From Streptosporangiaceae bacterium (GTDB taxonomy: Bacteria > Actinomycetota > Actinomycetes > Streptosporangiales > Streptosporangiaceae): 41,724 bases of DNA. The stretch spans positions 1 through 41,724 of the forward strand of contig JAICYD010000059.1 of assembly GCA_025934375.1 (NCBI GenBank), written 5' to 3'. Made by a program: the position numbers and the translations under genes. Below are positions 1 to 7,447 of this stretch, one piece after another; positions within the stretch are counted from its first letter, which is position 1, and each line of letters starts with the position of its first letter. The notes below the pieces were generated by a model, which made no database searches, had not been told where the DNA came from, and saw only the letters and a program-made list of their open reading frames with translations.

Positions 1-700
1 CGTTGGGCTCCTGCGTCGCCATGAAGCAGAAGTCCTCGATCCGCGGCAGCCCGACGTGCTCGACGATGAAGTTCAGCTCCGGGAAGTCGGTCGCCGCGTG
101 GTCCACGTCGGAGACGTCGAACGCGTCCTTGTCCAGCGGCCAGATCGTCGGGCCCTTGTGGACGTGGATGTTCTTGATCCCCAGCTGCTGTGCCGCCGCC
201 AGGAAGCGGTAGGCGGCCGGGTCGCTCAGCTTGTAGCCGCGCGAGCCGTTGTTCCACTCGGCGGTGTACAGCTTCACGCCCTTGGAGCCGTACCGCTCGA
301 CGTTGCGGCGCAGCTCCTCAAGGCCGGCGTCGCCCTCACGCGGGTCGAACCGCGTGTTGGCGATGAACATGCCGGGGTGCCTCTCGCCGAGCGCCGCGTT
401 GCGCTCGGTGGTGTTGAAGCCCTCCTTGTACCACTCCTTCAGGTAGGTGGGCTGGAAGACCGCGACGTCGACGTACCCGTCCTCGAAGACGTCCTTCATC
501 AGGTCGTCCTCGGAGTACTTCTGGAACTTCCCGATCGGCCAGTGGGTCTCCTTCGGCCCCAGGCTCTGGTACGCGTGGAAGCACTCGATCCAGCCCTTGG
601 CGTACTGCTCGGCGCCCGGCACCCAGTTGTCGGGGGCCGCGTTCCAGTAGTGCATGTGGCTGTCGACGATGAAGTACTTCTCGCCGTCCTTGGCGTACAC
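1..700 (-). CDS. Amidohydrolase of the propane monooxygenase operon (3' part outside window)
   Basis: Metal-dependent hydrolase of the amidohydrolase-2 (TIM-barrel) family, cut by the left edge of the window; about 233 codons are present. I chose the GTG at 698-700 as start. It lies one base after the mimD stop, and GGAG sits five bases before it. The N-terminus has the metal-binding H-x-H (VDSHMHYWN, residues 13-21). Further on there are an IHVHKGP segment and a C-proximal FIVEHVGLPR segment typical of the family. An amidohydrolase of this type follows the hydroxylase genes in mycobacterial and rhodococcal mim/prm loci; its exact role there is not settled. A GroEL-like chaperone gene often comes next and would lie outside the window. 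Identification of the family is firm; the substrate is unknown. Confidence 0.85.
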   Translation of the reverse strand, partial: MYAKDGEKYFIVDSHMHYWNAAPDNWVPGAEQYAKGWIECFHAYQSLGPKETHWPIGKFQKYSEDDLMKDVFEDGYVDVAVFQPTYLKEWYKEGFNTTERNAALGERHPGMFIANTRFDPREGDAGLEELRRNVERYGSKGVKLYTAEWNNGSRGYKLSDPAAYRFLAAAQQLGIKNIHVHKGPTIWPLDKDAFDVSDVDHAATDFPELNFIVEHVGLPRIEDFCFMATQEPN

Positions 701-701
701 C

Positions 702-1079
702 TCAGCTCCTTGCGGTCAGGTCGAATCCGATGTACTCGGCGGCGTCCTCGGGATTGGCGAACATGATCGTACGGTCGTCCTCGTGGATCATCCGGCCGTA
801 GTGGGTGGACATCGACTCCTCGAACTGGGCGGCGTCGAAGAAGCCGGGCTCCTCGCCCAGGGCCTCGGAGACCTCGTCGTAGACGACGTCCATCCGGCCG
901 GCCGCGTCGACGCGCATCATGGACGGCAGCCAGGTCACCTTGACGTTCGGCTTGCCCTCCATGACCTGCGCGACGATCTCGCCGATCTGGTTGTTCATGA
1001 GCGTGAAGCCGCACATGTTCGACGGCGTGCTGTCGACCTTGTAGGGCGACGGTGCGGTCTTGAACTGCTGAGCGGTCAT
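702..1079 (-). CDS. mimD: Propane monooxygenase coupling (effector) protein MimD/PrmD
   Basis: A 125-residue MmoB/DmpM-family regulatory protein. It has no cofactor and binds the hydroxylase to tune oxygen activation and electron transfer. Recognisable segments are SNMCGFTLMNNQIGEIVAQVM near residues 20-40, VTWLPSMMRVDA around 49-60 and the acidic middle DEVSEALGEE. Length is in the usual range for group 5 soluble diiron monooxygenases (propane/THF type). The start overlaps the mimC stop by four bases (ATGA), which implies translational coupling. The downstream amidohydrolase starts one base after its stop. No unusual residues noted. Confidence 0.93.
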   Translation of the reverse strand: MTAQQFKTAPSPYKVDSTPSNMCGFTLMNNQIGEIVAQVMEGKPNVKVTWLPSMMRVDAAGRMDVVYDEVSEALGEEPGFFDAAQFEESMSTHYGRMIHEDDRTIMFANPEDAAEYIGFDLTARS

Positions 1080-2245
1080 GCGCTGAGCTCCTTCGGGGTG
1101 TCGAGGCTGATGTCGGCGAGGATGCCGCCGAATCGGCTCTTGGCGGCGTCCAGGCCGTCTTCGAACCGCGGCGGCAGCGCGTCAGGCTGCGACCACAGGG
1201 GCTGCAGCGTGCGGGCGGCGGCGATCGCCCGCGGCACCCAGGCCGCCAGCCAGCCCGCCATGGTCGCCTTATTGTGCTCGGCGAACTCGCGGTCGTCGGC
1301 CAGCAGCCGCAGCAGCGGGATCGTGTAGCGCAGGTCGCGCTCGGCGAAGTCGTACTCCTCGGCGCCGACGACAGTGGGGGTCACGTAATCGCCGTTGCGC
1401 GGCGCGGCCTGCTGCACCAGGTGGCTGCGGAACAGCTCGCCGACCAGCGGCTCGAACACGACGTTGGCGGCGAAGATCGCCTCGGCCCAGTCGTCGGTCG
1501 CGGTCAGCTGCTCGGCGCACTCGCGGACGCCCTGCCAGGCGGGGTCGGAGTTCCATGCCTCCAGGTGCGCGGCCCCGTCGAAGCCGTCGATCTCCTCGGT
1601 CAGCGTCAGGCTGTACAGGGCCAGGTCCTGCGCCGCGCGGATCCGGTGCATGCTGTTGACCGCTATCGCCGTGTTGTGCATGTTGGTCGGCCCGCGCCGG
1701 TTGGCGTTGGCGAACAGGTACAGGCCCAGGCCGTGGTCAACGTGCATCCAGGCGCCGACGTTGCGCTCGACGAACCGGACCCAGTTCGGGTTCCACTGCG
1801 CGAACGCCTTGGCCTGCCGGGCCGCGTCGATGTTCGCGTTGAGCTGGCGCACCACGTTCGCGTTGTAGCGGTACATGGTGAGCTCCCACTCCTCGTTCGG
1901 GTCGCGGAACTCGTGCCAGCCGTGCGCCGGCCAGTCGTAGCCCTTGCCGCCGGAGCCGGGGAACCGCTTGGGCTCGGGGCGGTCGCTGCCCCATGCCTTC
2001 AGCACCGTCCAGTCCAGCGGGTAGCCGCCGCGGCCGTCGGCGAAGGAGTACAGCCAGCCCTGGGACAGGTAGTGCCGCGGGTCAGGCTGGACCTCGACGG
2101 TCACGTCCTCGTAGTGGGTCTGCCGGCGCTTGGCCGGCTTGAAGTAGTTGTACTGGCGCGAGGTCGAGTCGGGGAACACCTTGGCCCCGGCCTCGGCGTC
2201 GGTGAACACTGGCTGAGGAACGCTGCGCGTGGTGGGTGTTGTCAT
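1076..2245 (-). CDS. mimC: Propane monooxygenase hydroxylase small (beta) subunit
   Basis: A 389-residue ferritin-like beta subunit of the hydroxylase. It supports the alpha subunit structurally and lacks a diiron site. The ATG at 2245 is chosen because it overlaps the mimB stop (ATGA) and GGGGAGA precedes it by seven bases; a longer reading frame upstream is only the shadow of mimB. Typical segments are RRQTHYEDVTVEVQPDPRHY near residues 40-60, the GRGGYPLDWT region, and NMHNTAIAVNSMHRIRAAQD in the middle helix bundle. It is the third hydroxylase-system gene in the order A-B-C-D, as in mycobacterial mimABCD and gordonial/rhodococcal prmABCD. Confidence 0.94.
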   Translation of the reverse strand: MTTPTTRSVPQPVFTDAEAGAKVFPDSTSRQYNYFKPAKRRQTHYEDVTVEVQPDPRHYLSQGWLYSFADGRGGYPLDWTVLKAWGSDRPEPKRFPGSGGKGYDWPAHGWHEFRDPNEEWELTMYRYNANVVRQLNANIDAARQAKAFAQWNPNWVRFVERNVGAWMHVDHGLGLYLFANANRRGPTNMHNTAIAVNSMHRIRAAQDLALYSLTLTEEIDGFDGAAHLEAWNSDPAWQGVRECAEQLTATDDWAEAIFAANVVFEPLVGELFRSHLVQQAAPRNGDYVTPTVVGAEEYDFAERDLRYTIPLLRLLADDREFAEHNKATMAGWLAAWVPRAIAAARTLQPLWSQPDALPPRFEDGLDAAKSRFGGILADISLDTPKELSA

Positions 2246-3315
2246 GAGTGGGTCTCCCCTGTGAACGTGAACTTGTCGAAGTAGACGTGCTTTTCCGGGA
2301 CGCCGAGCTGAGCCATCAGCGGGACGGCCGCCTCGACCATCGGCGGCGGCCCGCAGATGTAGGCGTGTGAGCGGCTCAGGTCCCCCGACAGCCGCCGCAC
2401 CACGTCGGTGATGAGGCCGGCCTCGCCGGACCATTCCTCGTGCGAGAGGGCCGGGATGTAGCGGAAGCCGGGCAGCGCGTCCTCCAGGGCGCGCAACTCG
2501 CCGGTGAAGCACAGGTCGCGCTCGCCCCGCGCCCCGTAGTAGAAGGTCGCCTTGCGGTCGATGCCGCGCTCGGCCATCGTGCGCAGCAGGCACAAGATCG
2601 GGGCCAGCCCCGCGCCGCCGCCGACGAAGACCAGGTCGCGGTCGGGCGCGTCGCGCAGGGTGAACACCCCGAATGGCCCCGACAGCTCCAGCGAGTCGCC
2701 AACGGCCAGCTCCTTGTCCAGGAACTGGGAGAACAGCCCGTCCGGGTACACCTTGATGATGAACTCGAGCTGGCCGCTTTCCCTGGCCGAGGTATTGGCC
2801 ATCGAGAACGACCGCGTCTCGTCTGTCCCCGGCACCCGGATGTCCACGTACTGGCCGGGAAAGAACTTGAAGTCCCTGCCGGGGGTCCGGGGGTCGCCCC
2901 CCGGGTTGGTACGGTCGTTCTCGTCCAGTTGCAGCACCAGGTGGCGCAGGTCGTGCGTCACCGGGTTGATCGCGGCAACGGTCGCGGTGGCCTCCTGGAT
3001 CGGCAGCCCCGACCGGATCATCTCCTCGTCGTAGTTGAGCAGCTCGATCGTGACGTCCTCGTAGACGTGCGCCCGGCACAGCAGCGTGAAGCCTTCCTCC
3101 CGCTCGTAGTCGGGCAGCGCGAACGTGGAGTACCGGTCGTGCTCCACGTCGTCGCCCTCGAGCAGGAAGGACTTGCAGGAGGCGCACTGCCCCTCCTTGC
3201 AGCCGTGCATGAGCATGATCCCCTGCTCGGCCGCCGCCCGCAGGACCGTCTGGTCCTCGGCGACCTCGATCTCGATGCCCACCGGCTCAAACCTGACGAC
3301 ATGCTTGTCGCTCAA
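2242..3315 (-). CDS. mimB: Propane monooxygenase reductase (2Fe-2S, FAD, NADH)
   Basis: A 357-residue NADH-dependent electron-transfer protein that passes electrons to the diiron hydroxylase. An N-terminal plant-type ferredoxin domain has cysteines at 39, 44 and 47 (CKEGQCASC) and a fourth at 80 (LLCRAH). The FAD-binding barrel carries the R-S-F-S-M-A-N motif. The NAD domain has GGGAGLAPILCLL and the late CGPPPMVEAA signature. All cofactor motifs are intact and length is normal for group 5 monooxygenase reductases. It lies 134 bp after mimA, separated by a strong hairpin (3383-3423), and overlaps mimC by four bases. Confidence 0.95.
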   Translation of the reverse strand: MSDKHVVRFEPVGIEIEVAEDQTVLRAAAEQGIMLMHGCKEGQCASCKSFLLEGDDVEHDRYSTFALPDYEREEGFTLLCRAHVYEDVTIELLNYDEEMIRSGLPIQEATATVAAINPVTHDLRHLVLQLDENDRTNPGGDPRTPGRDFKFFPGQYVDIRVPGTDETRSFSMANTSARESGQLEFIIKVYPDGLFSQFLDKELAVGDSLELSGPFGVFTLRDAPDRDLVFVGGGAGLAPILCLLRTMAERGIDRKATFYYGARGERDLCFTGELRALEDALPGFRYIPALSHEEWSGEAGLITDVVRRLSGDLSRSHAYICGPPPMVEAAVPLMAQLGVPEKHVYFDKFTFTGETHS

Positions 3316-3382
3316 CGGACTCTTCCTCCCGTCCGACCGCCACCAGGTCGGACTCAGTTCCCCGGAGATTCGCCTGGCCCGG

Positions 3383-3423
3383 ACGGGCAGTGGCGTCGCG
3401 GCGGGCGCGACGCCACTGCCCGT
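3383..3423 (-). promoter_or_regulatory. 17-bp perfect hairpin between mimA and mimB
   Basis: The arm ACGGGCAGTGGCGTCGC at 3383-3399 is the exact reverse complement of 3407-3423, with a 7-base loop. It lies in the only sizeable gap inside the monooxygenase operon. No U-run follows on the transcribed (minus) strand, so it is not a classical intrinsic terminator. I infer an mRNA 3'-end stabiliser or partial attenuator that lets the large hydroxylase subunit be made in excess over the reductase. Confidence 0.7.
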
Positions 3424-3449
3424 TCAGGATGGAAAGGGGCTTTGCGGTT

Positions 3450-5102
3450 CTACGGCTGGGCGGGCGCGGGACGGCCGGCCGGGCCGCCCCTGATGTAGTT
3501 GGCGTGGAAGGCCTGCCGGTCGGCGTCGCTCATCTCGTTGAGCAAGACGTTGGGCGACAGCACCGGGGGCATCCGGCGCAGGTGGTCCAGCGTCCACATC
3601 TTCTTCGGGTCCAGGTTGAGGTGCGGCTGGGCGACCATGGTCTTGCCGTCGTCGCGGACGTAGCCCATGTCGGAGACGACGTCGGCCCAGTTCCAGCCGT
3701 GGTACAGCGTCTCCCACTCGCGGTGCCCCGACAGCTGGCCCATGTTCGGCGTCTGGCGGCCCTCGTAGACCGGCCGGAACGCGGTCGCGTCGGTCCAGTG
3801 GCACGGCTCGGAGCAGTAGGTGCGCCACTGCCCGTCTACCTCGTCCATCACCATGTCCTCACGGACCAGGCAGGGGACCAGGCAGGTCCAGCAGCGGTGC
3901 GGGTACTGGTAGTCGACGTCCTCGGCGACGATCGGGTGATGGCCGTTCGGGGTCGACAGGCGGTTGTAGTTCTCCCACCACTTGCCGTACTTGTCGTACC
4001 AGCCCGGGTACTTGTACTCGAACCACTCGAAGTCCTTGTCGGTCATCGGGTCGATCCGCCAGTAGTTGGCGAGCCACCCGGTGGCGAAGAACTGCGCGAC
4101 CTCGTGGACGTAGCCCTTGTTCCAGATCTGGTTCCACGCCTCCTCGATCAGGTCGTGCGGGATCTTCAGGCCGTACTTCTCCAGCGGCACGAGGTAGCTG
4201 CGGTAGTAGTCGTCGTAGATCCAGCGGCGCCACATCTCGGCGTAGGACTCGCGGTCCTTGCGCCGGTCCTTGGTGCCGTACTCGATGAACGTGCCGATCG
4301 CCGCGTCGACCACCCGGTGGTTGTTCCACCAGGCGTAGCGCAGGTCGCGCTCGAGCAGCTGCTGGTTCTCCTCGTCGGCCAGCGCCATGAGCAAGGTCGC
4401 GTAACCGTTGGAGATGTGCCGGGACTCGTCACTTTGGACGGAGTGGAAGACGGTCGGCAGCAGGTAGTCGCCGTTGGCGGCCGCCTCGGCCGGCATGGCC
4501 ACGAACAGCGTGTTCGTGAACGCCGTCTCGGCGACGATCGTCAGGTAGATGGACGCGGCGGTGATCGCGTCGCCCGTGATGAACCCCTCCGCGAACTGAC
4601 GGCCGATCGTCCCGCAGTAGTCGTTGTGGAAGTTGCGCAGCGAGCTGTTGAAGCCGGCCGGGTCGATGTAGTTCTGCATGTACAGGCGCTTGAGGTTCTG
4701 CTGGATCGTCGAGTGCCGGACCTCGTCGATCATCTGGATGGCCTGGCCGTTGTGCAGCTCGGGGTTGGGCACGTTGCGGAACAGCAGCGGCATCGCGCGG
4801 GCGGCGGAGATCTCCGGCAGCGGGATGATGGACAGGAACAGCTTCTGCCATTCCAGCCAGCGCTCTTGCACCTGGCGGAACATGTTGCCGCGGATCGCGC
4901 CGTCCTCGGCGCCGTAGACCCGGTGGTCCTTCTCCTCCTGCATCGGGAAGTACGACCGCAGCACCTGCTTGAGCGGGTCCTTCTTGGCCGCCTTGCGGAA
5001 GGTGTAGTCCGTCCCGTACTGGGAGACGGGCGAGTGGTACATGGGCTCCCAGGCCAGCTCCTGGATCTTCTGGTGGGCCTTGGCCACGCTCTGGCGGCTC
5101 AT
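3450..5102 (-). CDS. mimA: Propane monooxygenase hydroxylase large (alpha) subunit
   Basis: A 550-residue diiron hydroxylase, the catalytic alkane-oxidising subunit (propane to 2-propanol in characterised homologues; several also oxidise phenol, acetone or methane). Both ExxH iron-binding pairs are visible, E127-V-R-H130 and E226-S-R-H229, with the additional ligands E97 (PLPEISAARA) and E192 (VAETAFTN). I start at the ATG at 5100-5102 because AGGAGG lies seven bases before it. The reading frame opens farther upstream but has no ribosome site there, and another ATG two codons earlier sits directly on the AGGAGG. A dyad matching the one in front of mimR lies about 66 bp upstream. Confidence 0.96.
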   Translation of the reverse strand: MSRQSVAKAHQKIQELAWEPMYHSPVSQYGTDYTFRKAAKKDPLKQVLRSYFPMQEEKDHRVYGAEDGAIRGNMFRQVQERWLEWQKLFLSIIPLPEISAARAMPLLFRNVPNPELHNGQAIQMIDEVRHSTIQQNLKRLYMQNYIDPAGFNSSLRNFHNDYCGTIGRQFAEGFITGDAITAASIYLTIVAETAFTNTLFVAMPAEAAANGDYLLPTVFHSVQSDESRHISNGYATLLMALADEENQQLLERDLRYAWWNNHRVVDAAIGTFIEYGTKDRRKDRESYAEMWRRWIYDDYYRSYLVPLEKYGLKIPHDLIEEAWNQIWNKGYVHEVAQFFATGWLANYWRIDPMTDKDFEWFEYKYPGWYDKYGKWWENYNRLSTPNGHHPIVAEDVDYQYPHRCWTCLVPCLVREDMVMDEVDGQWRTYCSEPCHWTDATAFRPVYEGRQTPNMGQLSGHREWETLYHGWNWADVVSDMGYVRDDGKTMVAQPHLNLDPKKMWTLDHLRRMPPVLSPNVLLNEMSDADRQAFHANYIRGGPAGRPAPAQP

Positions 5103-5168
5103 CGGCATCCCTCCTTCGTGGGTCGTCCCCGTGAGGTGGATCAGACATCCGATCCGGAGGGCGTGAGT

Positions 5169-5184
5169 TCTCACCCTGAGACAG
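5169..5184 (+). promoter_or_regulatory. Putative MimR operator, copy 1
   Basis: TCTCACCCTGAGACAG: a 5-bp inverted repeat TCTCA/TGAGA with 3-bp centre plus a CAG tail, about 66 bp before the mimA start. The same TCTCA-N3-TGAGACAG pattern recurs at 5525-5540, in front of the small upstream ORF. Two matching copies in one regulon suggest a binding site for the divergent activator. Binding itself is inferred. Confidence 0.55.
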
Positions 5185-5234
5185 CGCTCCCCGGGGGACG
5201 CAAGCCAATCCCTCCAGGCCCTCCTAGCCTCCGG

Positions 5235-5489
5235 TCACTCTTTGAAGAAGATGGCGCGGAGCTTGGCTAGCTGGTCCTGGGTGTGGGCGGTGCGCTGGCG
5301 GCTGCCTTGGATGTCCGGGGTGATGCCCAGCGCGATCAGCAGCTCGGCGGCGGGCTCGCCGGGATCGCCGGCCTCGCCGAGGACCGGGTGCAGGCCCTCC
5401 TTGGCGAGGTGCCTGAAGACCAGGTTGACGATCGTCCACGGGTTGTAGGTCTCAGCGGGGGGCTGGCCGTCGCGTGGGTCTGCTTCCAT
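5235..5489 (-). CDS. Small conserved hypothetical protein, first ORF of the monooxygenase operon
   Basis: An 84-residue soluble protein with no signal peptide, membrane segment or cysteine. The sequence has a compact helical look: NPWTIVNLVFRHLAKEGLHP (residues 15-34), then a proline/acid linker, AELLIALGITPDI, and a charged helical C-terminus ending FFKE. It is codirectional with mimA and lies between the divergent activator and mimA. I recall similar short ORFs in some actinobacterial propane monooxygenase loci, but no function. No convincing Shine-Dalgarno is seen before the ATG, so the start is uncertain. Codon use is like its neighbours, which supports a real gene. Confidence 0.7.
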   Translation of the reverse strand: MEADPRDGQPPAETYNPWTIVNLVFRHLAKEGLHPVLGEAGDPGEPAAELLIALGITPDIQGSRQRTAHTQDQLAKLRAIFFKE

Positions 5490-5524
5490 GAGCCGAGCAC
5501 ATGCCGATGGGATTGCGCGTGCGG

Positions 5525-5540
5525 TCTCAACTTGAGACAG
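5525..5540 (+). promoter_or_regulatory. Putative MimR operator, copy 2 (divergent promoter region)
   Basis: TCTCAACTTGAGACAG: the core TCTCAA-C-TTGAGA is a 6-bp perfect inverted repeat. It sits in the 108-bp region between the divergent small ORF (start 5489) and mimR (start 5598). It matches the site at 5169-5184 at 13 of 16 positions, with all differences in the centre. I infer that it serves the leftward operon and possibly autoregulates mimR. Confidence 0.55.
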
Positions 5541-5597
5541 TGACGGAAGGCATCCGGCCTATCTTCGTTACAACGCGGTACATCCCCGGAGGCCGAC

Positions 5598-7439
5598 ATG
5601 GCACGTGCACCAGCGCGGCTGCACGCCGCTGGCGATCTCCTCGCCGCCGCCAGGGACCGGTTCCTCGCCGCCGAGCCGGTCGACCCTCGCGCGGTGCGGG
5701 AGCCTATTCTCGCGTCCTGGCGACGATCTCAGCTGTCCAAGGTGGCGGCGGACAAGCTCGACCCCAGCTTCCTGCGGGCCCCCGACCTGGAAGGCATGCT
5801 CGCGCGCAGTGCCGCGCCGGTCCTGCGCCACCTGTTCCAGCAACTGGAGGGGCAGCCGATCAGCATCGTGCTCACCGACGCCACGGGCATGATCTTGCTG
5901 AGGCTGACCGGTGACCAGGCCCTTGAGCGCCAGCTGGACCGGATCAAGCTCGTCCCCGGCTTCAGCTACGCCGAGGACCTGGTGGGCACCAACGGCATCG
6001 GGACGGCGCTGGAGTCCGGCGGGCCGGCGCACGTGTTCGGCCATGAGCACTACGCCGAGCGGCTGGAGGGCATGGCCTGCGCCGGGGTCCCCGTCCGCGA
6101 CGCGCTGTCAGGCAAGACCGTCGGCGTCATCGACTTGACCTGCTGGCGGCGCGATGCCGACCCGTTGATGCTGTCCCTCGTCCAGGCCACCGCCGACCAG
6201 GTCAACCAGGCCCTGGCCGCTGAAACCAGCAACCGGGACATGCGGCTGCTGCAGGAGTACAACCGGGCCTGCCGGCACACCGGCGGGATCGTGCTGGCGC
6301 TCGGCAACGACGTGGTGATGCTCAACGACTACGCCCGGCGCTCCCTGGGACCGGGTGACCAGGCGGCGCTGATCACGCAGGCGACCGAGGCGCTCGGGCG
6401 GCGCCAGCCGGGGGCCGTCACCGTGGACCTGCCGAGCGGGACGGTGGCGCGGATGTTCTGCCACCGGGTGGCGCACCTGGGCCCCGATGACGGGGTCAGC
6501 GACGGCGTCGTGCACGTCAAGCTCGTCGCCGGCACGCGGGCCTTCGAGGCTGACGACGGGTCGGGCGCCGCGCTCGTCGGCGGCGGGAGCCTGAACGAGG
6601 TGCCCCGGCCGCGCGCGCCGATGTCGCTGCCCGGCCTGGTCGGCAGCGGGGCCGCCTGGCGGCGGGCCTGCCGCCGGGCCGAGGCCCGCTACGACACGGG
6701 GGAGTGGCTCACCATCGAGGGCGAGCGCGGCGTCGGGAAGCTTGCCCTAGTCCGCGCCGTCCACCAGCGGCGTAACCCCGCCGCGCCGTTCCACGTGCTG
6801 GATGCCGCGGGCGGCGGGTGGGAGTCCCAGCTGCGGACCGAGCTGCTTGAAGGCAGCGGCATGCTGGTCATCCGGCACGTCGACGCGCTGAACGCCCGCC
6901 AGGTGCGGGAGCTCGGCGCCCTGCTGCAGGAGGCCCGGGCGGCCGGGCAGCCCGGGCGGCTGCGGGTGGCGGTCACGTTGGACCGGACCCGGGCCAACGC
7001 CGACCTGACCGCGCTGCTGCGGTTCTTCCCCGGCACCGTGGAGGTGCCGCCGCTGCGCCACCACGTCGAGGACGTGGGCGAGCTCGTGCCGTTCTTCCTG
7101 GCCAAGCTCAGCCAGCAGGGCCGGCTCAGCTGCTCCCCGGCCGCGCTGCAGCTGCTGCTGCGCCACAACTGGCCGGGCAACACCGAGCAGCTGTGGCAGG
7201 TGCTGCGCCAGGTCGTCCAGCTGCGCCGGGCCGGGCCGATCATGCCCAAGGACCTGCCGCCGGAATGCTGGGCGGTCAGCCGCCGGGTGCTGTCCCCGCT
7301 GGAGTCCATCGAGCGGGACGCGATCGTCGCGGCGCTGCTGGATCACGACGGCAACAAGGTCGGCGCGGCCAGGGCCCTGGGCATGTCGCGGGCGACGATC
7401 TACCGGCGCATCCACGAGTACGGCATCGTCACCGACTGA
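5598..7439 (+). CDS. mimR: AcoR/MimR-type transcriptional activator (GAF - degenerate AAA - Fis HTH)
   Basis: A 613-residue regulator, probably sensing the alkane or its oxidation product and switching on the divergent monooxygenase operon. An N-terminal GAF-like sensor spans roughly residues 75-200 (SYAEDLVGTNGIGTALESGG; CAGVPVRDALSGKTVGVIDL). The central AAA-like region has a P-loop remnant (GERGVGK, about 375-381). The C-terminal Fis-type helix-turn-helix is clear (GNKVGAARALGMSRATIYRR). The GAFTGA loop that contacts sigma-54 in classical enhancer-binding proteins is not present, which fits actinobacteria, which lack sigma-54. GGAGG precedes the ATG by five bases. Name is by position and architecture, as for the mycobacterial mim activator. 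Confidence 0.88.
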   Translation: MARAPARLHAAGDLLAAARDRFLAAEPVDPRAVREPILASWRRSQLSKVAADKLDPSFLRAPDLEGMLARSAAPVLRHLFQQLEGQPISIVLTDATGMILLRLTGDQALERQLDRIKLVPGFSYAEDLVGTNGIGTALESGGPAHVFGHEHYAERLEGMACAGVPVRDALSGKTVGVIDLTCWRRDADPLMLSLVQATADQVNQALAAETSNRDMRLLQEYNRACRHTGGIVLALGNDVVMLNDYARRSLGPGDQAALITQATEALGRRQPGAVTVDLPSGTVARMFCHRVAHLGPDDGVSDGVVHVKLVAGTRAFEADDGSGAALVGGGSLNEVPRPRAPMSLPGLVGSGAAWRRACRRAEARYDTGEWLTIEGERGVGKLALVRAVHQRRNPAAPFHVLDAAGGGWESQLRTELLEGSGMLVIRHVDALNARQVRELGALLQEARAAGQPGRLRVAVTLDRTRANADLTALLRFFPGTVEVPPLRHHVEDVGELVPFFLAKLSQQGRLSCSPAALQLLLRHNWPGNTEQLWQVLRQVVQLRRAGPIMPKDLPPECWAVSRRVLSPLESIERDAIVAALLDHDGNKVGAARALGMSRATIYRRIHEYGIVTD

Positions 7440-7447
7440 CTGAGAGG

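Noticed and set aside
3390..5270. Long open frame on the plus strand opposite mimA (over 600 codons)
   Set aside because: It is the GC3-driven shadow of mimA: valine/leucine/arginine-rich, no motif, and mimA is certain on the other strand.
5490..5597. Sigma-54 (-24/-12) promoter in front of the monooxygenase operon, expected from the AcoR-like regulator
   Set aside because: No GG-N10-GC element in a suitable place was seen, and the regulator lacks GAFTGA.
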